This document shows, in pieces, positions 34,310-45,735 of a stretch of DNA of 64,000 bases. Source of the DNA: Chaetoderma sp. LZ-2023a. Taxonomy: Eukaryota; Mollusca; Caudofoveata; Chaetodermatida; Chaetodermatidae. The stretch is taken from contig CM067365.1 of NCBI GenBank assembly GCA_034401795.1, forward strand, positions 7,649,907 to 7,713,906, in the 5' to 3' direction. The position numbers were made by a program, and so were the translations under genes. Under the pieces are notes generated by a model that was given only the letters and a program-made list of their open reading frames with translations, ran no database searches and was not told the origin of the DNA. Positions within the stretch are counted from its first letter, which is position 1. Each line of letters begins with the position of its first letter.

Positions 34310-34590
34310 CTGCCTACAACACTGTTACTATTTAACAAGCATTATGTTGAATACGTTGAAATTAATTTGACTCGGTGTTGTTGCCGTAACATCACCCAAT
34401 CCAATTAGTTTCAAAATATTCAACAGCTAACCTGTATAGTTTTCTGGAAATCGCTAGTCAGGCAGTTCAGAGATCGGTCGATCCCAACACGATGGAGGTG
34501 TGGGTGGAGCCTAGCTAGATATGGGCGGGGCATAGCTAAAACTGGAAAGGTCCATTAGCAGACTGCTGGCAATCCGATATTCCGTTATAA
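34310..34590 (+). repeat. Element E, best full copy
   Basis: 'ctatttaacaagcattatg', forward arm 'gttgaatacgttgaaattaa', loop 'gttgttgccgtaacatcacc', reverse arm 'gtttcaaaatattcaacagc', 'taacctgtatagttttctgg', 'gatcggtcgatcccaacacg', 'agctagatatgggcggggca', 'gctaaaactggaaaggtcca'. It has no coding frame. Confidence 0.75.
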
Positions 34591-34870
34591 TCGCTTAATA
34601 GACCATCAAGTTGTAGGCTACGAATTGTGTCTTTACTATGTAATAAACATTATGATGAATACTTTGAAATTAATTTTCCATAAGCTGTAACATTGCCCAG
34701 TCAAATTAGTTTCAGAATATTCAACAGCTTACCCTTATAGTTTTCCGGTAATCGAGATTCAGAGAGTTTGTGGATCACTTGATGTGGCTAAAGCGTGCAT
34801 GGCTCATAGGTAGAGCTGGGCGGAACATAGATAAAACTGAATTCCTCCATTGACAGGCGATTAACTTAGC
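34591..34870 (+). repeat. Element E, adjacent direct copy
   Basis: It repeats the order of the preceding copy: 'ctatgtaataaacattatga', forward arm (partly lost), 'gtaacattgcccagtcaaat', 'agtttcagaatattcaacag', 'cttacccttatagttttccg', 'gtagagctgggcggaacata'. Two copies head-to-tail could be tandem duplication or neighbouring insertions. Confidence 0.7.
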
Positions 34871-35039
34871 TCCAATGACGAGCTTAATTTCGGCTAAACA
34901 AGCTTTCTCGATCAATTTCACATGTATTACCGATATTAATAATTGGTATATGATCTTTCTAAACCCGCGTTTCTCTATTCGCTAACGCAGTAGCTCACAT
35001 GTTAAGTAACAATGTGTAGCCCACGTTTGAGGCATGAAA

Positions 35040-35690
35040 CTGGGAGCAGGCATGATGTAGTTCAGATCGACCGGTCGGATACCGGCCGTACCAGCTAAGC
35101 TGGGTACGCGCCGCCCGTCCTGGATTCGTTTCCTGAACACGCCCCTCTGGGTAGAGCTATAAGCGTATATAGGCCTATGGGAGAGAGAACGTGTCACAAA
35201 ACGACACAGTTCATTAAAGCGCATGATGCGCATGCGTGCGCCAGGACGCTGTTTTTATGGAGCGCATATAGTTACGACCTCGATAGGATGGCGCTTTTAG
35301 TGTACCGAGATGGTACCCTGTAATCCTTATTGATTGCCTGTTTCCGTTAGATCTGGCATTAATCAAGACCAGAATTCAACGGGCTTTCCAAATCTGTAAA
35401 CCATTTCAAAATCGGTTGAAAAATGGCTGAGTTATCGAGGGAAAACTCTTCTTGATTAGCTTCAAACTATTGCCGTGACGTCATAACCACGTGGACGCAA
35501 AACTTCTAGAATGTTCTAGAACGTTCAACTGCGCGATTATTAGCTGCTCGCTGATTGGCTGTTGCTCGAACGATGATTGGATGGAGCCTGCGCCTGTGAC
35601 GTCACGAGGAGTATAAAAGGAGAAGCGATCCAGTGATCGAGAGCATCCTCGGCCAGGGGCTGAACAGGTTGGATCTGTACCAGCTACTAA
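35040..35690 (+). mobile_element. LTR-like promoter unit of the gypsy family, copy 3 (belongs to the large element)
   Basis: It is colinear with 15490-16170: 'tagttcagatcg', 'agctaagctgggtacg', 'ctctgggtag', 'atcaagaccagaatt', 'aaaatggctgagttatcg', 'ctgattggctg', CRE and TATA. It stands at the 5' side of the leader and gag of the element ending near 43.98 kb. The matching 3' LTR is not in the window. Confidence 0.65.
35597..35619 (+). promoter_or_regulatory. CRE + TATA core promoter (copy 3)
   Basis: TGACGTCA (35597-35604) and TATAAAAG (35612-35619), 7 nt apart as in copy 1. A further GTGACGTCA is at about 35470. Confidence 0.7.
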
Positions 35691-35772
35691 TAAGCACTAC
35701 AGACAATACGCGTCTTCCTTTGCTATGTGTTGGGTTTTTATCCCATAGAGTGCAGTTCTCCAACCCACCGCA

Positions 35773-36223
35773 CTAAAGCAATTTTGTAACTCCCCATTCA
35801 CGGGAGTAATTTGGAACTTTTGATAATTGTTCACGAATACTAACATCCACATTCGGAACACAAACTTGCGGGGAGGCCTTTACGGCCTGAATATGTGAGT
35901 CTACAGATGTAGAGGCAGGATGTTCTTTGATGGATGACTCACCGGATCTGCCGGCCACGCCTAAAAGTGGTATTTCAATCACCGCCGCACTGATCGTGTA
36001 GGTTCTTTCGAATTTCAACCGCAGCAAGTAAACTCTGCCCGGTGCGTCTTCAGAGCTGGTTGACATACCTAGCACCGTGAAGCTTTGTTTTGTATCTTCA
36101 TTTGCCTCTGACAGCCCCCGCTAGTGACGGGTTGTTTACACCTTCCATCCATGCCATCGGTGTACGGGAACTTTCTTCACCACGTAGTACTATCGTATCT
36201 TTTGCTGACTGCTCGGTAGACAT
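35773..36223 (-). CDS. Antisense ORF pair in the promoter-leader interval of the gypsy element (uncertain)
   Basis: On the - strand an ATG at 36223 opens a frame to about 36120; a neighbouring frame, open from about 36115, ends at 35773 and has its own ATG (36066 region). The two overlap at a run of five G (about 36117-36121), so a single indel there would explain the break. Together they cover about 150 codons of mixed, non-repetitive composition. No domain is recognised, and the corresponding interval of copy 1 has a different antisense frame (16180-16410), so it could be chance. Confidence 0.25.
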
Positions 36224-36499
36224 TCTGTTAGGCCTACAGCACTGAGTGATGTACTCCCACCATGAGTGTTCTTGCAGAAGTCTTGTTTGCGGACAACAGC
36301 TTGCGGGAACCAACCTGCGGGAACTTTCCAGCTTCCGGAGAGCGCATCAGCGCACGTCGACTATGGATTTACGTCTCAAATTCAGTAACACGGTAGCCTA
36401 CCTTAGGAATGATCACCAAGTATTCAAGTAACTATACTTCTCAGTTTAATTATTTCTCTATATAGGTTTTGTTAATTATATATTGTATCCGTAAAAACT

Positions 36500-38365
36500 G
36501 TCCCGATGACTAAAAGGAAGCGTAACGGTCTTAGGACCGCTAGTTATAATTTCTGTATTTGTTGACAATTATTCTCATTTTCCTCCATGTGTTGCTAACC
36601 GCACTATAGTAAGTTCGTTAACCTGTACTAATATATATATCTTAATCATTTGACACCGTATTGTTTGTTCTGGTTAGATTATGTATATATATGGCCAGTG
36701 GCCATCCGTTCATATGTTTTGCTTATTCATAGAAAATATAGGACTGCAGTGCACGTAGGAAACACTATACAGCAACACTATATATGCAGCACTTTCTCCC
36801 GCCACCAACAATTTTTCACTGAGGTCGCTGTCCGTGCTATAACTCTGTTTAGCCCGGCATGCTACCGACTAAACCTTTTCTATTCAGCTCGATAGGATAG
36901 GTTCAAAACGATAAGAGACAGTGTCTTCATTACATACTGTGTAATATATTCTTCTTCTCTTCCGGTAGTGTGAAAATGTAGCCCCGCACTCTGGTGAGAC
37001 TCATAAGTAAGATTTTGTCTCTCTTCGTGCTCCACTCAGCCTTGTGGCTTCTTAATTATTTTTGATGTCCCTATCCGCACCATGGGCTGATCCGACTGGG
37101 AAACTATTGGGGTTTCTGAGCAGTGATGGCCAGGGTGCGGTATCACACACATTCCCATGTATCTCTGGATACTTAGTAGGTAGCACTTTAAGCCAATATA
37201 GGAAAGCACTGCGAAAACACATGTATTAATTATTATTTTATTGACTGACAATCCTCCCGCACCGTAGTGCAAAACTGACAACTTGTATATAAACCTAATG
37301 ACAGGTAAAACGGTTAGTTCCATAGGACCCGGTGACGGGCGAGATACGTATTTCCACCAAATTCAATTAAAATGTCTGGGCATGATATTTAGATCTGCCA
37401 TGCCCTTGCGGGAAGGACATCTACCACCACCATAACGATAAGAGAGATGGTCTAATAATGCTTTTGTGAAATGTAACCCATGTCTTGAATTGTTCTATGT
37501 GGTTACGGGACGGGATGTCCGGATTCTTATCCAGTTCAGAGATCTTGTTATGTAACATGTATGAGCGCTGTCTTCAGTATTGATGTCTGAGGGCATCTGT
37601 TCTCCGTGGCAGCCATGTCTAATAGCTAGGTAGATATCAGCCTGTTGCGGCCTAAAGGAATTCTTGTTCTGGAAACAACTAAACGGAATTAAGCAAAGCA
37701 GAAGGCCCACAGAAATAAAGTGGCAATGACTAATTCAGCCTATTAAGAATCACATAAGATAGTGATGAGGGAATCCATCGGGAATCCCCCGTCCCGTCTT
37801 CACGTAAAACTGTACGCACCCCTATAGTCATAATTTCACTAGGTATGGTCTTGTCTTTCTAAAAAGCATTTTTGATTGAAATACTAGAGTAGGCCCTACC
37901 ATTCTACTCCAGCTTTAAGCAGTGACGACACCTTCCCGAGATGGAGGCCCACGCGAGGCACTTGCCTCTCGCAAGGATTCAGCGACGACGGTCCATGCCA
38001 GGAAAATACTCCTCACCCAACACCTGCACTAGGAGTAGTGCCCGCGTGAGGCACATCACTTTTCGTCTGAGATAACCTTCTTCCTTTCAGCTTAGAGGTA
38101 TAATAACTTATATTAAGTTAAATAGTTACGTCTCGTGTATGGGAGCCTCCCTTGCGGGGATACCTCTGCGGACCTACGAGTCTGTGTGGTACCTCCGGGA
38201 GCCCCATGTTTAAAGTTCATCTACCTGTCTCTATGTCTCGTATTTTCGTATGCTCTTACTGTAGTTTTATCTAGCATATTCATAATTGTTTAGGTAAAAT
38301 TATATAGACTTAAATTTTTAGGTCATCAAATCAAATCTTGTAAGTCCATAGATCACGAAATTGCT
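36500..38365 (+). mobile_element. Long structured leader, copy 3
   Basis: Anchors in order: 'gatgactaaaagg', 'ggccagtggccatcc', 'aacaatttttcactgaggtc', 'gaaactattggggtttctga' (37104), 'aggcccacgcgaggcactt' (37948) and a second 'gcccgcgtgaggcac' (38041), 'cttatattaagtt', and the stem-loop at 38161-38193 with TACC/GGTA and the upstream CCC-ttgcg-GGG. The distance from TATA to the gag ATG is about 2.75 kb, very long for a gypsy leader. Confidence 0.65.
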
Positions 38366-40353
38366 ATGGACAGGAATACTGGTGACACAAACTCGTGGGA
38401 TGAGACAGTTGTGTTTACTGTTCGCGACAATGGTCGCATGGCCCCAGCAGAACGATTGAGTTCCACCGGCCTTAGGAGCCAGTTTTTGTTTCCCACAGGG
38501 CAGTCTCGTACAAGGTCCGTCACCCCAAGACCAGATGCTAACCAGTGTCATCACTCGTCGTGATGTGGGGCCTGAAGAACATCAATAGTAACGCACAGCG
38601 AACTCACGCCCACACCATATAGTGAGCTTAGTTCAATCCCATCTCCGTTTAGCGAGTACTCCCTCAATCAAGAGGTAGCCTCATACGACAGATTCTCAGC
38701 ACACATGCTTACCGACTATGCCAGAAATTCAGCGGAATCAACAACTCCGCACTATAACCTTTTTTCGCCTGTTAGCGATGGAACCTTCGAGATGCCTCAC
38801 AGGTGGGAATGGAATTCAGTACCATATCGGACATCCGCGACAGGCCAACACCAACAGGTCCGAATCGTGGACGACTCCGACAAAGACCCGATTATGTGCA
38901 TATTTATATCCCTTCAGACTACTATCATTCACCCGTGTCATCTACGGAAACTGTATGGCCGGGTGATAATCCACACCATAGACAACCTCCCACACCGCCC
39001 CCTTCTAGCGAAACGCTATGCTCATGGGGAACACCGCAGAATTATCAGGAGGAATCGGCACCACCATTTCGCCGGTATATCAGTCATGCAACTCATCACG
39101 ACCGTCCGCCGACTGCACCACCACCATATGAGGAACAACAGTCCTCACCTCGGGAGGAACGACTGCGCAATCTTCACCATAATCCGCCTCTCGTCCATAG
39201 ACCCATGCCGGTCTCTGGCTCAACAAATGGGGCGGACTCATTAAATTGGAGTACGCATGTCCTAGCTCCTCAACATCAGCATCGACGGGAAACACCAACA
39301 CCACCACCACCTGCACCACGACCAACCTCAGCATATTCAACAACTTCCCAGATACCCGCAGCACCCGGATTTCAACCACTGCATTCTTCCCGCAGTCTTG
39401 GCCGAGTAATCCTCCCTCCCGAATTTAGTAGAGAGAATGACTGGACCAATTATAAGATACGGTTCGAGATGGCACGATCGACAAGTGGGTGAATATCTCG
39501 CCGCAAATCTTTCCGGAAAAGCCCTCCAAGTTCTTGCGGATCTGGGAACGGATTACACACCCACTTACACACAGTTGGAACGAGCACTGACGGAGAGATT
39601 TGGCAACACAGCCCTCAGAGAAACCAGTCGTATTCAACTTTAAAATCTCCGGCGACGCGCGGGAGAAACTCTTCCTGAGTTAGCTAGCCAAATCAGGAGG
39701 CTAGTTACCCACGCATATCCGAGCACCAATACGGAGGGCGTGATTCATTTGCATCTCGATACTTTCATCGATGCATTAAGCGGTGAACCCGCCCTGAAAG
39801 AAAATCTGTTTCTCGGCCACCATGGGAGTTTGGCCCAATTAACGGCAACCGCGATTCGCATTGAGAGCTTTCTAGAGCGGGAAAAGAATAACCGACGCCG
39901 ACTCCATCCTATCAACGAGATAGAAGGTGCAGCTATAGCCCCGCCCGCTAGTGCTCCCCAAGATCAGCGACACCAACCACACAGACACCACCACCACCGG
40001 ATATGCAGAATCCCAGTCAGAATCAAGTGCCTTGAGGAAGGGGATGTGCCCATAGAGGAGGGTACAACGGAGCCCTCGGGCACGGGAACCAGGGAAACAA
40101 CAACAACAATGGCAACATGAGAGAGCGGATAGAAGAGATTAATATGCAAATCTCCGCACTCACCAACTTAGTTACAACACTCAGCACCAACCTCGCCAAA
40201 CAGCAAACACTACCAGCACCGCACCGCACTGCCACCTGTTTCAGATGCGGTCAGCCAGGACATTGGAAGGAGCGGTGTTCTAACCGACCTCCCTCTACAA
40301 TGCCTGCTCCAGACCGCAGCACACCGCAACCAGAGAAACAGTCAAACTCCTAA
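38366..40353 (+). pseudogene. gag: Ty3/gypsy gag (matrix-like start, proline-rich part with late-domain-like motif, capsid, zinc knuckle), broken
   Basis: ATG at 38366 begins the conserved MDRNTGDTNSWDETV start. Stops lie at 38561-38563 and 38573-38575, after which the same frame is open to about 38860. A shifted frame continues to 39492 and is proline-rich; it holds PTAPPPY (39109-39129), an overlap of PTAP and PPxY motifs, and ends in capsid sequence ILPPEFSRENDWTNY. A third frame (39437-40120) carries the rest of capsid (GEYLAANLSGKALQVLADL, LERALTERFG, ELASQIRRLV, FIDALSGEPAL) with a stop at 39641-39643. The nucleocapsid part (40117-40353) has one CCHC knuckle CFRCGQPGHWKERC (40237-40278). 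At least two stops and two to three frameshifts disable it. Confidence 0.8.
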
Positions 40354-41100
40354 GGGTACGGAATCACAACGAGCCACTTCGGTGCCCGTATTCGTCTCTC
40401 GGCTCAACTGTGGCTTTCACGCAACAATGTTCAGTGGCCACGCATCATCCACAGAAAGCAACTGACACAGCGACACCAAAAAGCACGGCTTCACATGTGT
40501 CCATGCCTACGTTGCCTCCCCCATCTGCAGCAAGGACATCCCTTTCTTTTTCCACACATGACAAGCCTTCTTTCCTATGTAAAACGGCAGTAGTAGGTTG
40601 TAGGTTGTAGTACCTCCGCTGAAACAAATTTTTTTTAAAGTGCCACGTCCCGCCACCAAGACACTGGATTCTCGGTGCCCTCTGGTGGTATGCAGAACAC
40701 CACCCCAACCAGCATCATCTTCCGCATCCACAGACAGCAGCGATTCTGGAGAGACAATTCACCCCGCCTCATGGAGGCAAGCGCCGACACAGACGGAGAA
40801 ATGCACGTCCTTGACGACATCACTGTTTCGTCTGTGCTTCACCAAAACATCCTATGAAGAATTGCAGGAAATGGCTTGCGCAGGTATAGCTTATCCATCA
40901 TCCCGCACATGCCGCCGTCTACCGCCCACACAGAAATGACGACAACAACAACAACACCATTGCTACCCCCAGCTCTGTCTTCGCCACAATCTTCACACCA
41001 GCCGTGAAGGCGAACTGGCCCTTTCCTCACTCAGCCATCTACAACCTCACAAGAAGCAATACGGTAACAGTCGGAATACATACAGAGTGATGCTGCTCCA
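40354..41100 (+). pseudogene. Gag-pol junction region, no continuous frame
   Basis: Between the zinc knuckle and the protease, open stretches switch frame several times and are rich in Ser, Thr, Pro and Gln. No domain is seen. It is probably the decayed C-terminal gag tail or pol spacer. Confidence 0.5.
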
Positions 41101-43301
41101 ATGCCATTATCGCGGACAGCATCATTGGAAACTCTTCCGCAGGTACATCGCAAAGTAATATACAAATGTGCCTGTCTGTTTAGTGGCGTTTCCACCAGTG
41201 CCACCGTCGACACCGGTGCTTCTATCACAGTATTTAACCAGTGCTTATATGAGAGCATCCCACCTCATAAAAAGCCTCCCCTTAAGCCTACAAATATTTA
41301 CCGAATGACGGCTACGGGAGCAGATGTACCCGTAGCTGGTGTGGTTAATTTAGTTATCCAAATAGAGGACATGCAATTCATTCAGAGAGTTGTCATCGCC
41401 TCCATTCATAACGATGCCCTACTTGGCTCTGATTTCCTCAGTGCCAGCGAAGCCATTGTACACTGCAGACAACAGGAACTCGACATACACGGCCCTCTCG
41501 GACCAGTATCGTCATTGTACGAGACGTATGCGGTAATATTATCAAGAACCACCACAGTTGAGGCGGGACAGGAACAGATCTTATGGGCCACCGCACCACA
41601 GTTAGGAAGCAACACACACCTCGCCATGCTGGAACCCGACCCTGATTATATGATCGCCTCACAATGCGCAAGTCCCCGCATAATAGTGGACACTAATAAA
41701 GGAAAAATACCTTTTCGAGTGTTCAATGGTACCGCAGATCCCATCACTCTGGAACCAGGAGTATGCTGTGGCCATTTAGTGTACATAATCTCACTGGAAT
41801 CACCTGCACTTTCTGACACAACACTGCAAATGACTGATGATTTACCAGAACATTTACACGATTTGTATTTATGTGCCACCGTTGGATCATTGCAATCACA
41901 AAAACGAGAAATTCGGAAACTACTACATAAATATCGTGATAGTTTTTCCTCCAGAGTTATGGATCTCGGAGAGACTCATCTCGTACGACACTTTGTCGAC
42001 ACAGGCAATGATCACCCCGTACGACAACCGGTACGACGTCTTCCCATTCACAAAGAAGCGGAAGCACACCAACAAGTAAATGATATGTTGCGAACAGGTT
42101 TTATTGAACCCTCAGCTTCTCCATGGGCTAGCCCTATAGTGCTAGCAGGCAAAAAGGACGGAACCTTGCGGTTTTCAATCGACTACCGCCGCCTTAATGA
42201 TCTTAGCGTTAAGGACGCCTATCCGTTACCATGGATAGATCAGGCCTTGGATTCCTTGTCCGAAGCCAAGTGATTTTGTACCCTTGATTTAGCTAGCAGT
42301 TACTGCCAAGTAGCCATGGATGAAGCTGATATGGAAAAAACAGCATTCATTTGTAGGGACGGCCTTTTCCAATTCCGCAAGATGCCCTACGGGTTGTGCA
42401 ATGCTCCCGAACTTTTGAATGACTCATTGAGCAGGTATTAAGCACCCTGCAATGGGAGATCTGTCTCTGTTACATCGATGATGTAATAGTCTTTGGACCA
42501 ACGTTTGAGCAAACCCTAACCAATTTGGACACCGTACTTTCCCGTTTCCGCACGGCCAATTTGAAACTCAAACCGAAGAAATGTCATCTCTTCAGACAGA
42601 GTGTCGAGTTCCTGGGACATGTCATATCCGGTGATGGAGTGGCTACACAGCCATCGAAAACTAAGGCAGTAACAGAGTGGCCTTGGCCCTCTTCAGTTAC
42701 GGAGACACGGAGTTTCCTTGGCCTATGCTAGTACTATCGGCGTTACATCCGACATTTCAGTGAGATTGCTTCACACCTCTACAAGATCACCGAATAGGAT
42801 CGACCATTTGAGTGGACGAGTGAGTGAGAAGGCTCCTTCAGGGCGCTGAAGGAACTCTTGACGACCACCCCAATTCTTGCTCACCCTAATCCAAACCTCG
42901 ATTTCATCTTAGACACTGACGCGTCAGCTTTCGCTATTGGCGCGGTTCTATCTCAGGTCACCGAAGACGGAACAGAGCAGGTGTTGGGTTACAGTTTGCA
43001 TACTCTGAATAAAACAGAGAGAAGATACGCAACCACCAAGCGAGAACTATTGGCGGTGGTCCATTTCGTCAAGTATTACAAGCACTTTCTGTACGGGCGC
43101 CCTTTTACACTCCGTACAGACCATGCCTCACTACGGTGGCTCAGGAACTTAAAAAAGCGGGAGGGCCAGGTAGTGAGATGGCAGGAATCCCTGCAGGCCT
43201 ATAACTTTAACGTTGTTCACCGTCCCGGCAAATTGCATGGAAATGCCGACGCCCTTAGCAGAATCGGCGCGGGGCTGAACATGAAGAGGCTGCCACCGTG
43301 A
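41101..43301 (+). pseudogene. pol: Ty3/gypsy pol: protease, reverse transcriptase, RNase H (broken)
   Basis: Protease: VDTGASITVF (active-site Asp codon 41209-41211) and ALLGSDFLS flap-end motif. RT: FIEPSASPWASPIVLAGKKD, RFSIDYRRLND, YPLPWID, then a TGA at 42271-42273 where Trp is usual; the frame reopens with LDLASSYCQVAMDE and FRKMPYGLCNAP. A frameshift near 42410 precedes the catalytic YIDD (42471-42482) and the LKLKPKKCHLF and EFLGHVIS motifs. Stops at 42729, about 42795 and 42825. RNase H: ILDTDASAFAIGAVLSQ, YATTKRELLAVV, TLRTDHASLRWL, closing with GNADALSR. The TGA at 43299-43301 ends this frame before integrase. Motif wording is that of Ty3/gypsy elements; the clade (Mag-like or other) is not resolved. 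All active-site residues are still visible despite the breaks. Confidence 0.88.
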
Positions 43302-43984
43302 CACAGAATTGAGGTGGGCATAGTGGAATCCGGAGAAAATTGCACACCACCAAACAACAGACGTGCAGACACGAAATATATACGCGTGGATTCAGGAAGG
43401 GGTACGTCCTCCTAAGGAATCGGTAACACCTCTATCGACCATGGTAATATTATTACCAACGGTTCGAAGAATGTCGATTAATAAATAACGTTCTATACAT
43501 TAATGACCGTTTGGTAGTCCCGGAAAGTTATCGTGAACTTATATTGAAACAACTACATGATAACGCCGGACATCTGGCCATGTAAAGGACTGTTGCCTGT
43601 ATCAAACTGAGATTCCACTGGATCGGGATTCGCGATAGTGTCAAGGCATGGGTTGCCAAATGTATCCCATGCCAAAAATGCGCTGTTGGCCAACACCATA
43701 TCGCACCATCTCAAATTAAGATTGTTGGTGCACTGTGAGCGATTGGCTATCGACGTACTCAGACCCTTGAATATGACGGATGATGGAAATAAATACATCC
43801 TCGTAGTGCAAGATTATTTCACGTAGCGGAGGTCTTGGCCAGCAATGTGTTCTGCCGCTTTGGAATGCCTTATGAGTTGCACTCTGATCAAGGGAGTAAT
43901 TTTGAGAGCCGGCTCATATCAGAGCTCTGCAAATTATTCCATATCGTCAAAACAAGGACAACTCCATACCAACCCCGGAGTGAC
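43302..43984 (+). pseudogene. pol: Ty3/gypsy integrase, truncated after the catalytic core
   Basis: The zinc-binding part shows H-x4-H (43556, 43571) and C-x2-C (43661-43672). The core has Asp at 43752 (IDVLRP), a second Asp in HSDQGSNFES (about 43886), and E in the ELCKLFHI segment. There are stops at about 43583 and 43824 and a frame change between the two Asp motifs. The sequence breaks off at about 43984 within the motif that normally follows TPYQP, directly against a different repeat. The C-terminal integrase, any envelope gene and the 3' LTR are therefore missing. Confidence 0.8.
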
Positions 43985-44775
43985 TGCCCCATTGACAAAT
44001 GGTAGTTGTCCCATTGGTCAATAATGTCAAGGATATCAATATTCTTGCCTTTCCGCATCCAGATTTTTTACTCTAACAATTGTCCCATTGGTACAATTAA
44101 CATGTAAATCTGTTAATACACTTGAACCATTTGCCAGTATTGTCAGATATGGCTGCCCCATTAAATTTAATCAATGGTAATTTTTTCATGGTTCAATACG
44201 TTGGACGCCAATATTCGTGCGTTTCCTCACCAGTATGCTTGTCTCATGAGCCAATGGAGCTTTCCCCGGTGGTCAATAGTGTCAGGCTTGTTTTCCTGCA
44301 CACATTTTCATATTTCCGACCCATTTGTTTTTCAGTGACCCTTGACTCATTGATCATTAACATCAGTTATGCTCTCCTCATTGACAACTGTTGCTTGTCC
44401 TATTGGTCCATAGTGCAAATGATACTTGGTTTCTTGGCCAATGGTGTCATGGATAAGTGGCTAAATTATCAATAATACCAAGGACCCTTGCCACATTTGT
44501 TCATGGCATCAGTTACTCTTGACACATAGACCAAGGGAGCTTGATCCATTGGTCAATTATATCTGTTTTAACACCTGCCGCATTGGTCAATAATGTCATG
44601 AACCTGTGCGGTTGTTGGTCAGTGGCATTACATGTACATGTAGCTGTGCTTTATACCCTGTTGGTAAATTGTGCCACTGATACATGTACTTGACTCATTG
44701 CTCAATAAAGCCAAGGACCATGCCCATGGCTCCATTGATCAGTGGCATCAATTGCGGTTGTCCTATTGACAATCA
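43985..44775. repeat. Decayed tandem repeat based on a 'cccattggtcaataatgtcaaggac' theme
   Basis: Variants of 'cattggtcaataatgtca' and 'ccaaggacc(a/c)ttgcc' recur roughly every 60-90 bp (44009, 44268, 44394, 44548, 44580 and others). The frames through it are not genes. It abuts the broken integrase. Confidence 0.65.
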
Positions 44776-45735
44776 TCATAAGCGCCTTCTCCCTCATCCT
44801 CCACTCACTGCTACTGCTGCTGCTCCTCCCTCATCATCCACTCCCTACTGCTGCTGCTGCTGCTGCTTCTCCTCCCTCATCCTCTACTCCCTGCTGCTGC
44901 TGCTGCTCCTCCCTCATCCTCCACTCCCTGCTGCTGCTGCTGCTCCTCCTCCCTCATCCTCCACTCTCTGCTGCTGCTGCTCCTCCCTCATCGTCCACTC
45001 CCTGCTGCTGCTCCTCCTCCTCCCTCATCCTCCACTCCCTGCTGCTGCTGCTCCTCCTCCCTCATCGTCCACTCCCTGCTTCTGCTGCTGCTCAATCCTC
45101 ATCCTCCACTCGCTGCTGCTGCTGCTCCTCCCTCATCCTCCACTCCCTGATGCTCCTCCTCTTCCTCCCTCATCGTCCCCTCCCTGCTGCTGCTCCTCAT
45201 CCCTCATCGTCCACTCCCTGCTGCTGCTGCTCATTCTCCTCCCTCATCCTCCACTCCCTGCTGCTGCTGCTGCTCATCCCTCGCCCTCCACTCCCTGCTG
45301 CTCCTCCCGCATCCTCCACTCCCTGCTGCTGCTCCTCCCTCATCCTCCACTCCCTGCTGCTGCTCATCCCTCATCGTCCCTTCCCTGCTGCTGCTCCTCC
45401 CTCATTCTCCACCCTCTCCTGCTGCTGCTCCTCCCACATCCTCCAATCCCTGCTGCTGCTCCTCCCTCCCTCATCGTCCACTCACTGCTGCTGCTCCCTC
45501 ATCCTCCACTCACTGCTGCTGCTGCTGCTCATCCCTCATCGTCCCTTCCCTGCTGCTGCTCCTCCCTAATTCTCCACCCTCTCCTGCTGCTGCTCCTCCC
45601 ACATCCTCCAATCCCTGCTGCTGCTCCTCCCTCCCTCATCGTCCACTCACTGCTGCTGCTCACTCATCCTCCACTCACTGCTGCTGCTGCTGCTGCTCCT
45701 CACTCATCCTTCAGTCTCTGCTGCTGCTCCTCCCT
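44776..45735. repeat. CTG/CTC-rich minisatellite, variable units of ~33-45 bp
   Basis: Units have 'ccctcatcctccactccctg' followed by two to six CTG and one to three CTC. It gives long frames on the + strand that are low-complexity Leu/Pro/Ser/Cys, with no gene features. It is the probable ancestor of the 37-bp array next to it. Confidence 0.9.

Noticed and set aside
38366-43984. Envelope gene making this an intact endogenous retrovirus
   Set aside because: Sequence after integrase is missing and no envelope-like frame is in the window, so retroviral status cannot be claimed.
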